Made by a program: the position numbers and the translations under genes. A stretch of DNA of 64,000 nucleotides, taken from JACMLD01 sp963705285 (GTDB taxonomy: Bacteria; Bacteroidota; Bacteroidia; Chitinophagales; Chitinophagaceae). Shown piece by piece: positions 9,369 through 18,514 of the stretch. The notes beneath the pieces are model-generated. The model was given only the letters and a program-made list of their open reading frames with translations, was not told the DNA's origin and searched no databases. Numbering within the stretch: position 1 is the first letter of the stretch; each line of letters opens with the position of its first letter. Where the stretch lies: NCBI GenBank assembly GCA_963705285.1, contig OY970066.1:992001-1056000 (forward strand), written 5' to 3'.

Positions 9369-9818
9369 TTAATCAACAGCAAGGGGCAATTCATAAAAAT
9401 AATCGGAGATCCGCTTCCAGCCGTTTTTCTCATAAACAGATTGTGCGACGAAATTGTCATTGCCGGTTTGCAACATTAACCAGCGGGCATTGCTTTGTAA
9501 ACCATGTTCCCTGGCAGCTTCCAACAGTTTTACCGCTACGCCCTGTTTGCGAACGGCAGCATGCACATACAAATCGTTTAGCAACCAGGCTGGTTGCAAA
9601 CCTACAGACGAAAAAATGGGATACAACTGAGTAAAACCAACCAATCCTTTCTCGCTTTCGGCCACATACACCACAGATTCATCTTTCTCCATTCTTTGTT
9701 GCAAAAAATGCTTCGCTGCTGCTATATCAGACGGTTGATGGTACCACGTACGGTACAAATCAAATAATACGGTTAATGCGTCAAGATCTTCCTTTGTTGC
9801 GCGGCGAACTGAAATCAT
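9369..9818 (-). CDS. GNAT family N-acetyltransferase
   Basis: 149 aa from the ATG of MISVRRATKEDLDAL; three further codons upstream begin at a TTG and were not used. Typical GNAT fold: motif region LLNDLYVHAAVRKQGVAVKLLEAA contains the acetyl-CoA pyrophosphate loop (R/Q-x-x-G-x-A form, here RKQGVA), followed by a C-terminal W-L-M-L-Q-T strand and the NFVAQSVYEKNGW helix. It transfers an acetyl group from acetyl-CoA to an unknown amine acceptor in the cytoplasm. Convergent with corA, no partner gene. Confidence 0.85.
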   Translation of the reverse strand: MISVRRATKEDLDALTVLFDLYRTWYHQPSDIAAAKHFLQQRMEKDESVVYVAESEKGLVGFTQLYPIFSSVGLQPAWLLNDLYVHAAVRKQGVAVKLLEAAREHGLQSNARWLMLQTGNDNFVAQSVYEKNGWKRISDYFYELPLAVD

Positions 9819-9960
9819 ACAATACAATTATTTAAAAAAGAAATTACAATAGTTCAAAAATATCGCAATCACACCAATTTTTTTGCATCGCTGTACTGCT
9901 TTGCGGAAATGCAAAGGGTTAGGTTTAACTTTAAAGCGTGGTTATGGTGCCACTTTTTTT

Positions 9961-11400
9961 ATGCAAAATGAATTTATCATAATTATTGTGCTGCTTGTCA
10001 TCATCGTTATTTTGCTGATCTATCTCAGGCCAAGACACGTTGACAACAGCGGATCCATCGCTTCAAAAATTGATCACCTTCAATCTGGTTTGCGGGAAGA
10101 TTTTCTTTTAAGCCGCAGGGAAAGCACCGCTATCTCAAAAGAAAACCGCGCCGAACTGAATGACACGTTAAAAGATTTTATTGCGGGGCAGAAAGCAACG
10201 TTTAATGAATTGATGAGAGCCCAGCAGGATACAACTGCCCGCACCATTGAACAACTGGAGAAAATAAGCGTACAGGTAGAAAATAGGCTTTTAGCACTTC
10301 AACAGCAACAAACTGCCGGCAACCAGCTGATGCGCGATACGCTGCAGAAAACGTTTAAAGATTTCCAGGAAGTATTTGATAGAAACGTACAATCATTCAA
10401 CAGCCTTCAAAAAGAAAAATTTGATCAGCTAGACCGGAAGCAGGGGATGCTTATGGAAAGCAATGAAAAAAAGCTGGAAGAAATGCGGCTTACGGTAGAT
10501 GAGAAACTACAAAAAACACTCACGGAAAGACTGGGCCAGTCTTTTGAAATGGTAGGCAAACAGCTGGAAAGCGTGCAGAAAGGATTGGGTGAGATGCAAG
10601 CGCTTGCGCAGGATGTTGGCGGACTAAAAAAAGTGTTGAGCAATGTAAAGATGCGGGGCGGTATTGGCGAAGTGCAATTGGCCATGTTGCTGGAGCAGCT
10701 ACTTGCGCCCGAACAATATACCGCTAATGCAAAAACAAAACACGATTCTGCAGACCTGGTAGAGTTTGCCATTAAATTACCCGGCAGAGATGAAGGCAAC
10801 AGCGTGGTATACCTGCCGGTAGATGCCAAGTTTCCCAAAGATATTTATGAACAGCTGCAGGATGCCTATGAAAAAGCGGATCCCCTGCTTATTGAAATCG
10901 CATCGCGCAATATGGAAAATGTAATCAAGAAAATGGCCAGGGATATAAGGGATAAATACATCGATCCGCCCAACACAACGGATTTCGCTATTATGTTTTT
11001 GCCTTTTGAGGGCATTTACGCAGAAATAGTGCGCAAAGCCAGCCTGCTGGATGTATTGCAGCGCGAATACAAAGTGATTGTAACAGGGCCCACCACCTTT
11101 GCTGCCATTCTAAACAGCCTGCAAATGGGTTTTCGTACGCTGGCGTTGCAGCAACGCAGCAGCGAAGTATGGAAAATACTGGGCGCGGTAAAAAATGAAT
11201 TTGCCAAATTTGGCGGGCTGATGGAAAAAGCACAGAAAAACCTGCATACCGCCAGCAGCCAGATAGACGAACTACTGGGTAAAAGAACAAGGGCTATTAA
11301 CCGAAAACTGCAGGATGTAGCGTCATTGCCGGCGCCAGATGCAGACAACTTGTTACCAGGTATAACAACGGATGATATGCCAGACAATGAAGACGAATAA
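9961..11400 (+). CDS. rmuC: DNA recombination protein RmuC
   Basis: 479 aa. The start is at MQNEFIIIIVLLVIIVILL, which supplies the expected N-terminal membrane anchor; the 26 codons upstream start with TTG. A long coiled coil (about residues 35-215) is followed by the RmuC nuclease-like core containing GGIGEVQL, the acidic VYLPVDAKFPKD motif and a C-terminal helical region. RmuC limits inversions at short inverted repeats in E. coli, and the core is related to PD-(D/E)XK nucleases. That is notable in a window rich in short inverted repeats, though no causal link is shown. Probably monocistronic. Confidence 0.92.
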   Translation: MQNEFIIIIVLLVIIVILLIYLRPRHVDNSGSIASKIDHLQSGLREDFLLSRRESTAISKENRAELNDTLKDFIAGQKATFNELMRAQQDTTARTIEQLEKISVQVENRLLALQQQQTAGNQLMRDTLQKTFKDFQEVFDRNVQSFNSLQKEKFDQLDRKQGMLMESNEKKLEEMRLTVDEKLQKTLTERLGQSFEMVGKQLESVQKGLGEMQALAQDVGGLKKVLSNVKMRGGIGEVQLAMLLEQLLAPEQYTANAKTKHDSADLVEFAIKLPGRDEGNSVVYLPVDAKFPKDIYEQLQDAYEKADPLLIEIASRNMENVIKKMARDIRDKYIDPPNTTDFAIMFLPFEGIYAEIVRKASLLDVLQREYKVIVTGPTTFAAILNSLQMGFRTLALQQRSSEVWKILGAVKNEFAKFGGLMEKAQKNLHTASSQIDELLGKRTRAINRKLQDVASLPAPDADNLLPGITTDDMPDNEDE

Positions 11401-11472
11401 GTAAACTAACCGCATCGCGGGGCTCAGTTCATAATCGCTAACGGCAGCAATGCACGTAAAACACCACCACTG

Positions 11473-13986
11473 ATGAAAGCTTTTCTCAGGTACATATCAG
11501 CATTGATTATAATTGCATGCTTACTATTACCAGGTTATCTTACCCATGCACAATCATGGATACGCATCAACCAGTTGGGGTATAGCTGCAACAGCAGTAA
11601 GGTTGCGGTATGGGCCAGTAAAGAAAACAACATGCCCGTGAGTTTTGTATTGGCCAATGCAATAACAGGCGCAGTGGTGTATACCGGCAAAACCGGCACG
11701 GCTTATGGAGCCTATGGTCCGTTTACCCAAACACTGCGGCTTCAGTTTTCCAGCTTTGTACAACCCGGGAAATATTACCTGCAATGTGGCAACGCGCAAT
11801 CGCCGGTGTTTGTAATTAGTAACAACGTGTATGATGGTGCCGCCGATTTTTCACTAAATTATTTACGGCAACAAAGAAGCGGCTTTAACCCTTTCCTTAA
11901 CGACTCATGCCATACCGGTGATGGATATACGATGTACGGGCCGATGCCCGATACCATGCATATAGATGTGGCAGGTGGCTGGCACGATGCAACAGATTAC
12001 CTGCAATATGTGACCACTTCTGCCAATGCAACCTACCACCTGCTGGCTGCGTACAGAGATTTCCCCGGTGTGTTTACAGACAAACATGCGGCCAACGGAT
12101 TGCAAGGCCAAAACGGAACAGCAGATGTATTAGACGAAGCCAAATGGGGCCTAGCGTGGTTGCTCAAAATGCATCCGCGCAAAGACTGGTTGTTTACCCA
12201 GCTGGCAGACGATCGGGATCATGCCGGCTTTCGGTTACCCAATCATGATTCGGTAGACTATGGCATTGGGAAAGGTAAAGGCCGCCCGGTGTATTTTGCA
12301 ACCGGTAAGCCGCAGGGCCTGGGCCAATACCAGAACAAGAGCACGGGTATTGCATCCGCAGCAGGCAAGTTTGCCAGTGCCTTTGCGCTGGGCGCGCAGG
12401 TGTATGCAAGCAGCGATAAAAGTTTGTCGCAATTGCTGGCCGGCAAAGCAATGAGTGCATACCAGCTGGGCATAGACAAACCCGGTGTTGCCCAAACAGC
12501 ACCCAACCGGGAGCCCTATTTTTATGAAGAAGACAATTGGACCGATGATATGGAGCTGGCGGCGGCCAGTCTCTACCAGCTTACGAACAATAAGCAGTTT
12601 CAATTGCAATCTGTTGCGTACAGCGAAAAAGAACAGGTAACGCCCTGGATGGGTGCTGATACTGCACGGCATTACCAATGGTACCCGTTTCACAACTTTG
12701 GCCATTATGAACTGGCTGCACATGCCAATGAAAAAAATAAACAGCAACTGATTGCCTACTACAAAGAAGGAATTGACAGGGTGTGGAAAAAGGCTGCCGG
12801 TAATGCTTTTTACCGGGGCGTTCCTTTCATCTGGTGTTCTAACAACCTCACGGTGTCGTTTACCATTCAATGTTATCTCTACCGGCGCCTGAGCGGTGAT
12901 GAAAAATATGCAGAACTGGAGCAGGCAGGTTTTGACTGGCTTTTTGGCTGTAACCCCTGGGGGAAAAGCATGGTGTATGGATTGCCTGATAGCGGAAATA
13001 CCCCACGCTATCCGCATTCTTCTCTCTCCGTATTGCAACATTATGATCTTAATGGCGGCATGGTAGATGGACCGGTGTATGGCAGCATCTATAAAAACCT
13101 GCGTGGATTGAAATTGTATAACCCCGATGCCTATGCGGAATTTCAGTCAGATTTAGTGGTGTACCACGATGATGCGGGCGATTACAGCACCAACGAACCC
13201 ACCACAGATGGTACCGCCAGCCTGGTATACCTGCTGGCACAAAAAGAAACCCAGGCAAAAATACCTGGCAACAGCAATGGGCAAGTATGGGATCACGGCG
13301 GTATCATACGAGGAAACATTAACGCAAAACAAATTGCTCTTGTATTTACCGGCGATGAGTTTGCAGATGGTGGCCATTTTATTGTGGAAGCATTGAAGAA
13401 AGAAAAAGTACCGGCTTCTTTTTTTCTGACCGGCAATTTTTACCGCAACCCAGATTTTGCGCCGGTGATAAGTGCGTTGCAACAAAACGGCCATTACCTG
13501 GGCGCGCACTCAGACAAACATTTGTTGTATTGCGATTGGAATAAAAGAGACAGCCTGCTGGTATCGGAATCTGTATTTACCAATGATTTGAAACAGGTAT
13601 ACAATGAGATGGAGAAAATTGGCATTCATTATCAACAGGCGCATTATTTTTTACCGCCTTATGAATGGTACAATGACACCATTGCCGCATGGACAAGCAA
13701 AATGGGTTTGCAGCTGGTTTCTTTTTCACCGGGCACGCGCAGCAATGCAGATTATACCTATCCTCAAATGGGCAGCCGGTATATAGATAGCAAAAGCATT
13801 TTTCAATCCATCTTACAATATGAAAACGAATCAGCGAATGGGTTAAATGGTTTTCTTTTGCTGGTGCACATTGGTACCGACCCACGCCGCACAGATAAGT
13901 TTTACAGGCAGCTGCCTCAACTAGTTGCTCAACTAAAAAAACGGGGTTACCGGTTTAAACGGATAGATGCACTGCTGCAACCTTAA
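11473..13986 (+). CDS. Secreted GH9 endoglucanase fused to a NodB-like (CE4) deacetylase domain
   Basis: 837 aa with a signal peptide ending near LTHAQ. Order: Ig-like CelD_N domain (about 28-115, INQLGY start), GH9 catalytic (alpha/alpha)6 domain (about 125-600), then a NodB homology domain (about 620-837). GH9 residues are present: GGWHDATDY with D172 and D175, and the late acid E575 in STNEPTTDG. In the NodB part, motif 1 is TGDE with D628 instead of TFDD, motif 2 HSDKH (H679, H683) is intact, motif 3 is LPPYEW, and LLVHIGT replaces the usual LLHD end motif. The enzyme should cut beta-1,4-glucan-like chains outside the cell; the deacetylase activity is less certain because of motif 1. No neighbouring SusC/SusD genes were seen. 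Confidence 0.88.
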   Translation: MKAFLRYISALIIIACLLLPGYLTHAQSWIRINQLGYSCNSSKVAVWASKENNMPVSFVLANAITGAVVYTGKTGTAYGAYGPFTQTLRLQFSSFVQPGKYYLQCGNAQSPVFVISNNVYDGAADFSLNYLRQQRSGFNPFLNDSCHTGDGYTMYGPMPDTMHIDVAGGWHDATDYLQYVTTSANATYHLLAAYRDFPGVFTDKHAANGLQGQNGTADVLDEAKWGLAWLLKMHPRKDWLFTQLADDRDHAGFRLPNHDSVDYGIGKGKGRPVYFATGKPQGLGQYQNKSTGIASAAGKFASAFALGAQVYASSDKSLSQLLAGKAMSAYQLGIDKPGVAQTAPNREPYFYEEDNWTDDMELAAASLYQLTNNKQFQLQSVAYSEKEQVTPWMGADTARHYQWYPFHNFGHYELAAHANEKNKQQLIAYYKEGIDRVWKKAAGNAFYRGVPFIWCSNNLTVSFTIQCYLYRRLSGDEKYAELEQAGFDWLFGCNPWGKSMVYGLPDSGNTPRYPHSSLSVLQHYDLNGGMVDGPVYGSIYKNLRGLKLYNPDAYAEFQSDLVVYHDDAGDYSTNEPTTDGTASLVYLLAQKETQAKIPGNSNGQVWDHGGIIRGNINAKQIALVFTGDEFADGGHFIVEALKKEKVPASFFLTGNFYRNPDFAPVISALQQNGHYLGAHSDKHLLYCDWNKRDSLLVSESVFTNDLKQVYNEMEKIGIHYQQAHYFLPPYEWYNDTIAAWTSKMGLQLVSFSPGTRSNADYTYPQMGSRYIDSKSIFQSILQYENESANGLNGFLLLVHIGTDPRRTDKFYRQLPQLVAQLKKRGYRFKRIDALLQP

Positions 13987-14070
13987 TACATGTATGGTTT
14001 CCGGTCTTAAAGACCGCACCCAACGTATTTAACACCTCGTGGCGTATCTTTAATGCAACACAATGCAGCA

Positions 14071-14793
14071 ATGAAGAAAATGTATGTTGGATGGATGTTT
14101 ATGGTGGTGGTTTTTATAACAGGGTTTGCGCCGGCAATTCCGGTAAAAAATAAAACCACCATTCTCCGCTTCAAGCACTGGGTGGGCGATAAAGAGCTAC
14201 TGCTGTTTGATGAAACCTATACCAACCGCTTTGGCGAACCATTTATCATCAACAAGTTCCGCTATTATATTTCTAACCTGGTTGTTACAGGCGCCAATGG
14301 CGTTGTGGCCAATCAGGCGGATACTTATTACCTGGTCAATGAGGCAGATTCGCTTTCAAAGATTATAACGGTACCACTTAATACGGCCATTACATCCATC
14401 TCGTTCACAGTTGGTGTAGACAGCATCAGAAATGTTAGTGGTGTGCAAACCGGCAGTCTGGACCCTGCAAACGGTATGTTCTGGACCTGGAACAGCGGTT
14501 ACGTATTTGCGAAGCTGGAAGGGCAGAGCGACTCCTCTCAAGCGCCGGCGCATAGCTTTACATGGGATGTGGGCGGCTTCAGGAAAAATGAAAATGCATT
14601 AAGAAAGGTAGAGCTGTTAGTGAATAAATCCAATGTATACACCGATACCCTTGTAATCAATGCAGATATTTTAAAATGGTTTGATGCAGTGCACCCACTG
14701 CATATTGCGCAATCACCTACCTGCCACCAGCCCGGTAAACTGGCCATGCAGCTGGCCGATAATTACAGCGCCATGTTTTCAATTGCACCATGA
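14071..14793 (+). CDS. MbnP-like copper-binding protein
   Basis: 240 aa from the ATG of MKKMYVGWMF; an ATG 18 nt earlier (14053) directly follows a TATCTTTA promoter-like word at 14045-14052 and is less likely. Signal sequence, then the MbnP pattern: FHF-like strand ILRFKHWVG, FGVD-type FTVGVDSIRN, SGVQTGSLDPANGMFWTWNSGY, VFAKLEG, and a C-terminal DILKWFDAVHPL. In the studied family, the diheme partner oxidises a conserved tryptophan to kynurenine, creating a copper(I) site; tryptophans in the FWTWNSGY segment are the candidates here. Its stop overlaps the start of the diheme enzyme gene by 4 nt, so the two are translationally coupled. Periplasmic. Confidence 0.82.
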   Translation: MKKMYVGWMFMVVVFITGFAPAIPVKNKTTILRFKHWVGDKELLLFDETYTNRFGEPFIINKFRYYISNLVVTGANGVVANQADTYYLVNEADSLSKIITVPLNTAITSISFTVGVDSIRNVSGVQTGSLDPANGMFWTWNSGYVFAKLEGQSDSSQAPAHSFTWDVGGFRKNENALRKVELLVNKSNVYTDTLVINADILKWFDAVHPLHIAQSPTCHQPGKLAMQLADNYSAMFSIAP

Positions 14794-15842
14794 AAATAAG
14801 AATCGTCATATTTATTGTTGTGTTTTTACTGGCAGGTATAGCCTGGGTAAATATTGGCAATACACCCACGCCGCTAAAATTTATTGTACCCTCGGGCTGG
14901 CCGCAACCCTTGTATGATTTCAAGAAAAATCCTATTACAAAACAGGGGTTTGAACTGGGGCGGAAATTATTTTACGATGAAAAACTCAGCAAAGATTCCA
15001 CCATATCATGCGCCAGTTGCCACCAGCAGTTTGGGGGGTTTGCCACTTACGATCATAATTTCAGCCATGGCTTCAACAACACCCTTACCACGCGCAATGC
15101 CCCGGCATTGCAAAACCTGGCCTGGCAAAAAGAATTTATGTGGGATGGTGGCATCACTCATCTTGATCTGCAGCCGCTGGCACCGCTAACAGCCGTAAAT
15201 GAAATGGGTGAAACGCTGGAGAACGTAATTAAGAAATTAAACAGGGATACAGCTTACAAAAGAATGTTTAGAGAAGCATTTGGTACCAACCTTATCAATA
15301 CCCAAAGAATGAGCATGGCACTCAGTCAGTTTGTATTGATGCTGGTAAGCAGCAACAGCAAATACGATAGAATGACCCGCGGTGAAGCTGAGTTTAACCA
15401 AAATGAAAAACAAGGGTTTGAAATTTTTAAACAGAAATGCATCAGTTGCCATGCCACGCCATTGTTTACCGATAATACTTTCCGGAATACCGGCCTCAGA
15501 ATAGATACCACCCTTAATGATATTGGGCGAATGAAAATTACCCGCAACATAAAAGACTCCCTTAAATTTAAAGTGCCCTCTCTCAGAAATGTGGCCATAA
15601 CAGCACCATACGGCCACGATGGGCGGTTCTTCAGCCTGCAAGGGGTATATGAAAATTACCGTAACAAAATGGTGGTTACCTCCAATACAGACTCATTGCT
15701 GCAAAACAAGATACCGCTTACCAATATTGAAACCAGCCAGTTAACATCTTTTCTGCGAACGCTTACCGACACTGTGTTTTTAAAAAACCCCGCCTATGCC
15801 CCGCCCGGTTTCGAGATAACCCCTTTCTTTATCAGGTATTAA
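14790..15842 (+). CDS. MbnH-like diheme cytochrome c peroxidase family enzyme
   Basis: 350 aa with an N-terminal signal/anchor helix (IRIVIFIVVFLLAGIAWV). Two heme c motifs: C74-A-S-C77-H78 and C217-I-S-C220-H221. The segment TRNAPALQNLAWQKEFMWDGG and the late APYGHDGRF are standard for the bacterial CcP/MauG superfamily. Overlap (ATGA) with an MbnP-like gene identifies it as the MbnH partner rather than a general peroxidase: it would generate a bis-Fe(IV) state and modify MbnP. No methanobactin biosynthesis genes are nearby, so this is a stand-alone MbnPH pair, probably for copper handling in the periplasm. Confidence 0.85.
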   Translation: MKIRIVIFIVVFLLAGIAWVNIGNTPTPLKFIVPSGWPQPLYDFKKNPITKQGFELGRKLFYDEKLSKDSTISCASCHQQFGGFATYDHNFSHGFNNTLTTRNAPALQNLAWQKEFMWDGGITHLDLQPLAPLTAVNEMGETLENVIKKLNRDTAYKRMFREAFGTNLINTQRMSMALSQFVLMLVSSNSKYDRMTRGEAEFNQNEKQGFEIFKQKCISCHATPLFTDNTFRNTGLRIDTTLNDIGRMKITRNIKDSLKFKVPSLRNVAITAPYGHDGRFFSLQGVYENYRNKMVVTSNTDSLLQNKIPLTNIETSQLTSFLRTLTDTVFLKNPAYAPPGFEITPFFIRY

Positions 15843-15969
15843 TTGATAATAGCTGATGGTAGATAGCCAAGTATCCAATAATTTTGCAAATCTTTCATTG
15901 CCTGCCTTTACCCGGCCTTACCATTGCACACATACCTAGCGTGCTGGAGATGCCACAAACAGAAAGATT

Positions 15970-17469
15970 ATGAGCAGAACTGCCAGTAAAAACAATCCCG
16001 ATATAGTGTTGATAGGTGCAGGAATTATGAGTGCCACCCTGGGCGTAATGTTGAAAGAATTACATCCCTCTTTTACCATTGAAGTGCTGGAGCGTTTAGA
16101 CAGTGTGGCCCTTGAAAGCTCGGATGCATGGAACAATGCCGGCACCGGACACTCAGCCTTTTGCGAACTAAATTATACACCCGAAAATGCCGATGGCAGC
16201 ATCCAGATAAAAAAAGCCATCCAGATTGCAGACCAGTTTGAAGTTTCTAAAGAGTTCTGGTCGTTTTTACTGCAAAAAAATTATATCCGCCAACCAAAAG
16301 AATTTATTACCCCGGTGCCGCATATCAGTTTTGTGTGGGGAGACGACAATGTGGAATTTCTGCGCAAACGCCACGAGGCCATGACGCAACATCATTTATT
16401 TGAAGACATGCAGTTTACAGAAGCGCATGATACATTGACCCAATGGATGCCACTGGTAATGAAAGGCCGTGATAGCGCACAACCCTGCGCCGCTACGCGT
16501 ATGGATGTTGGTACCGATGTAAATTTTGGCACCCTCACCCGTAAATTATTCCGCTACCTGTTTGACTTGCCCAATGTAAAATTTCACCTGGCGCATGAAG
16601 TGCGGGATTTGGTAAAAGATGATAAGGGCAACTGGAACATTGAAGTAAAAAATCTGACTACCGGTAAAAAAAGAACCATCCAGACCAAGTTCATTTTTAT
16701 TGGCGCTGGTGGCGGTTCATTGCCATTGCTGGAGAAATCAGATATTCCGGAAAGCAAAGGCTATGGCGGATTTCCGGTAAGCGGCCAATGGCTTATCTGC
16801 AATAATCCCGATGTAATAGCGCAACACAACTCCAAGGTATACGGAAAAGCAGCGGTGGGCTCGCCACCCATGAGCGTACCGCATTTGGATACCCGTTTGA
16901 TAGACGGAAAAAAATCATTGTTGTTTGGCCCCTATGCCGGGTTCTCCACCAAATTTTTAAAGAACGGATCATTCTGGGATCTTCCCGGGTCTATTAAATT
17001 CAGCAATATAAAGCCCATGGTAATGGCGGGCGTACACAATCTTCCGCTTACCAAATACCTGATTGAACAGGTAAGCCAAAGCCCCGAAGACAGGCTGGAC
17101 GCATTGCACGATTATATGCCAACGGCAGTCATGCAAGACTGGACGCTGGAGAATGCAGGCCAGCGGGTGCAGGTAATAAAAAAGAATGAAGAAGAAGGCG
17201 GCGTGCTTGAATTTGGAACAGAGGTAGTGAGCGCTGCGGATGGATCTATTGCTGCGTTGTTGGGCGCGTCGCCCGGTGCTTCCACCGCAGTGGCCATTAT
17301 GCTTGATTTGCTGAAACGTTGTTTCCCCGATCAATTGCAAACAGCTGCCTGGCAAATGAAACTTCGGGAAATGATTCCTTCTTACGGGCAATCGCTCGCC
17401 GATAACAAAGAGCTGGCAGAAGCCACGCGCAATAGAACCAGCGAGGTGCTGCAGTTAGACAGATCTTGA
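15970..17469 (+). CDS. mqo: Malate:quinone oxidoreductase
   Basis: 499 aa, the usual length. N-terminal FAD-binding fold DIVLIGAGIMSATLGVMLKEL, then the family signature ALESSDAWNNAGTGHSAFCELNYTP, and the C-terminal GTEVVSAADGSIAALLGASPGAST. It oxidises malate to oxaloacetate and passes electrons to the quinone pool as a peripheral membrane enzyme of the TCA cycle. A -7-like word TAATTTTG lies at 15879-15886. The stop codon TGA at 17467 runs straight into an octad repeat array. No operon partner. Confidence 0.95.
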   Translation: MSRTASKNNPDIVLIGAGIMSATLGVMLKELHPSFTIEVLERLDSVALESSDAWNNAGTGHSAFCELNYTPENADGSIQIKKAIQIADQFEVSKEFWSFLLQKNYIRQPKEFITPVPHISFVWGDDNVEFLRKRHEAMTQHHLFEDMQFTEAHDTLTQWMPLVMKGRDSAQPCAATRMDVGTDVNFGTLTRKLFRYLFDLPNVKFHLAHEVRDLVKDDKGNWNIEVKNLTTGKKRTIQTKFIFIGAGGGSLPLLEKSDIPESKGYGGFPVSGQWLICNNPDVIAQHNSKVYGKAAVGSPPMSVPHLDTRLIDGKKSLLFGPYAGFSTKFLKNGSFWDLPGSIKFSNIKPMVMAGVHNLPLTKYLIEQVSQSPEDRLDALHDYMPTAVMQDWTLENAGQRVQVIKKNEEEGGVLEFGTEVVSAADGSIAALLGASPGASTAVAIMLDLLKRCFPDQLQTAAWQMKLREMIPSYGQSLADNKELAEATRNRTSEVLQLDRS

Positions 17470-18064
17470 AATTGCGGGATTTTGAGATTTTGAGATTGCG
17501 CTCGAACGCTGTGCGCGGTATCAGCCCATTAACTCAATATCGCTATATCCCAAAATCAATCAATTTGCGTCAAACAAATCCAGAAATGGCTTTTGCGTAG
17601 AACAAATCAAAGCAAACGAAATCTCGAAATCCCGCAATTATTGGTGTCAGGGAAAAACGATCTCATTATACGAAGACCCAGTTGTAGCAAAGGTTTTCAG
17701 TGATTTACACAAGCGGAGGCTTGCAATTGTAAGACCTGATACCAGTACGCTTGGAGATGCCTCGTTTTATCAATGTGTCAATGATCTCTCAGGGGTATTG
17801 ATGAACCTGCCGGTTTCCGTGAGCTTTGTACAGAAGTTGAATGATGCGATGGCTGAAACACCTACTGCTGCTCAATTACAGGGGAAAAGGAAAACGCAGC
17901 ATCGAAAAGCGTAGCCGGCCTGAGGCCATCGTATTAAAAGGTTTGTACGATTTAACCGGACAATAATGATCCCGAAATCTCAAAATCCAGCAATGGCTTT
18001 TGCGTAGAACAAATCAAAGCAAGCGCAATCTCAAAATCTCAAAATCTCAAAATCCCAAAATCAA
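17468..18064. repeat. Octad (TTTTGAGA / TCTCAAAA) inverted arrays plus a 56-bp direct repeat
   Basis: Left arm at 17468-17502 reads TGCGGGATTTTGAGATTTTG and onward in 8-bp steps. The right arm at 18026-18060 is its near-perfect reverse complement (TCTCAAAA three times, then TCCCAAAA). A third arm lies at 17618-17640. Inside is a direct repeat of about 56 bp, 17576-17631 and 17983-18038, sharing TGGCTTTTGCGTAGAACAAA and differing at only a few positions. The direct repeats bracket the ORF remnant at 17642-17914. The right arm abuts the stop codon of the minus-strand ArsC-like gene at 18061. Confidence 0.7.
17642..17914 (+). pseudogene. 91-codon open frame without a start, possible gene remnant
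   Basis: An uninterrupted frame from TGG at 17642 to TAG at 17912 translates to a protein-like sequence (SLYEDPVVAKVFSDLHKRRL, later VNDLSGVLMNLPVSVSFVQK, and a basic end GKRKTQHRKA). There is no ATG near its 5' end and the frame begins at the border of a direct repeat. I do not recognise the family. It looks like the C-terminal part of a gene left behind after insertion or recombination between the flanking 56-bp repeats, but it could also be chance. Confidence 0.35.
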
Positions 18065-18414
18065 AGAATTGCTTCCTTCAACGCCGCAACCGCTTTTTTC
18101 TCACTACCAATAAAAATTTTATTGTGGATGATGGTAACCGGCCGTTTTAAGAAAGTATATTCTTCCAGTATATAATTACGGTAATCTTTTTCTGTAAGTG
18201 TTTTGTCTTTCAGGCCAAGCGCTTTGTATTTGAGTGCGCGCCGGCTGAACAAGGCTTCGTAGCTGCCGGCCATCTTTTTCATTTCATCTAGTTGCTCAGG
18301 CGTTATTTGTTGGGTTTTGATATCCTGCATCTCCAACCCTTTTTTATCTGCACCCGTTTCTTTAATGATAGCTGCACCGGTACTGCAGGTGCCGAGGTAA
18401 TACATTTTCTTCAT
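18061..18414 (-). CDS. ArsC/Spx-family thioredoxin-fold protein (arsenate reductase related)
   Basis: 117 aa, typical for the family. Starts MKKMYYLGTCSTG with Cys9 at the position of the catalytic cysteine; the conserved RP dipeptide before strand 3 (FLKRPVTIIHNKIFIG) and the SRRALKYKAL loop are present. The thioredoxin-like fold is clear. Many Bacteroidota members are annotated arsenate reductases without evidence; there are no other ars genes here, so a glutathione- or thioredoxin-linked reductase of unknown substrate is equally possible. The stop codon borders an octad repeat array. The acyltransferase gene upstream on the same strand is 100 bp away. Confidence 0.8.
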   Translation of the reverse strand: MKKMYYLGTCSTGAAIIKETGADKKGLEMQDIKTQQITPEQLDEMKKMAGSYEALFSRRALKYKALGLKDKTLTEKDYRNYILEEYTFLKRPVTIIHNKIFIGSEKKAVAALKEAIL

Positions 18415-18514
18415 TGCTAATGTTGAGGTTTTGGCAATAGTAGCGCGGGAGCAAGTCCGTGATCGCTACTCTACCCTTTCTTATTCATGTTCGAGAATGC
18501 CACCATCCGCAATG

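Noticed and set aside
12235..13041. 268-codon minus-strand open frame
   Set aside because: It is antisense to the GH9 domain, whose motifs are intact, and its translation has no recognisable domain.
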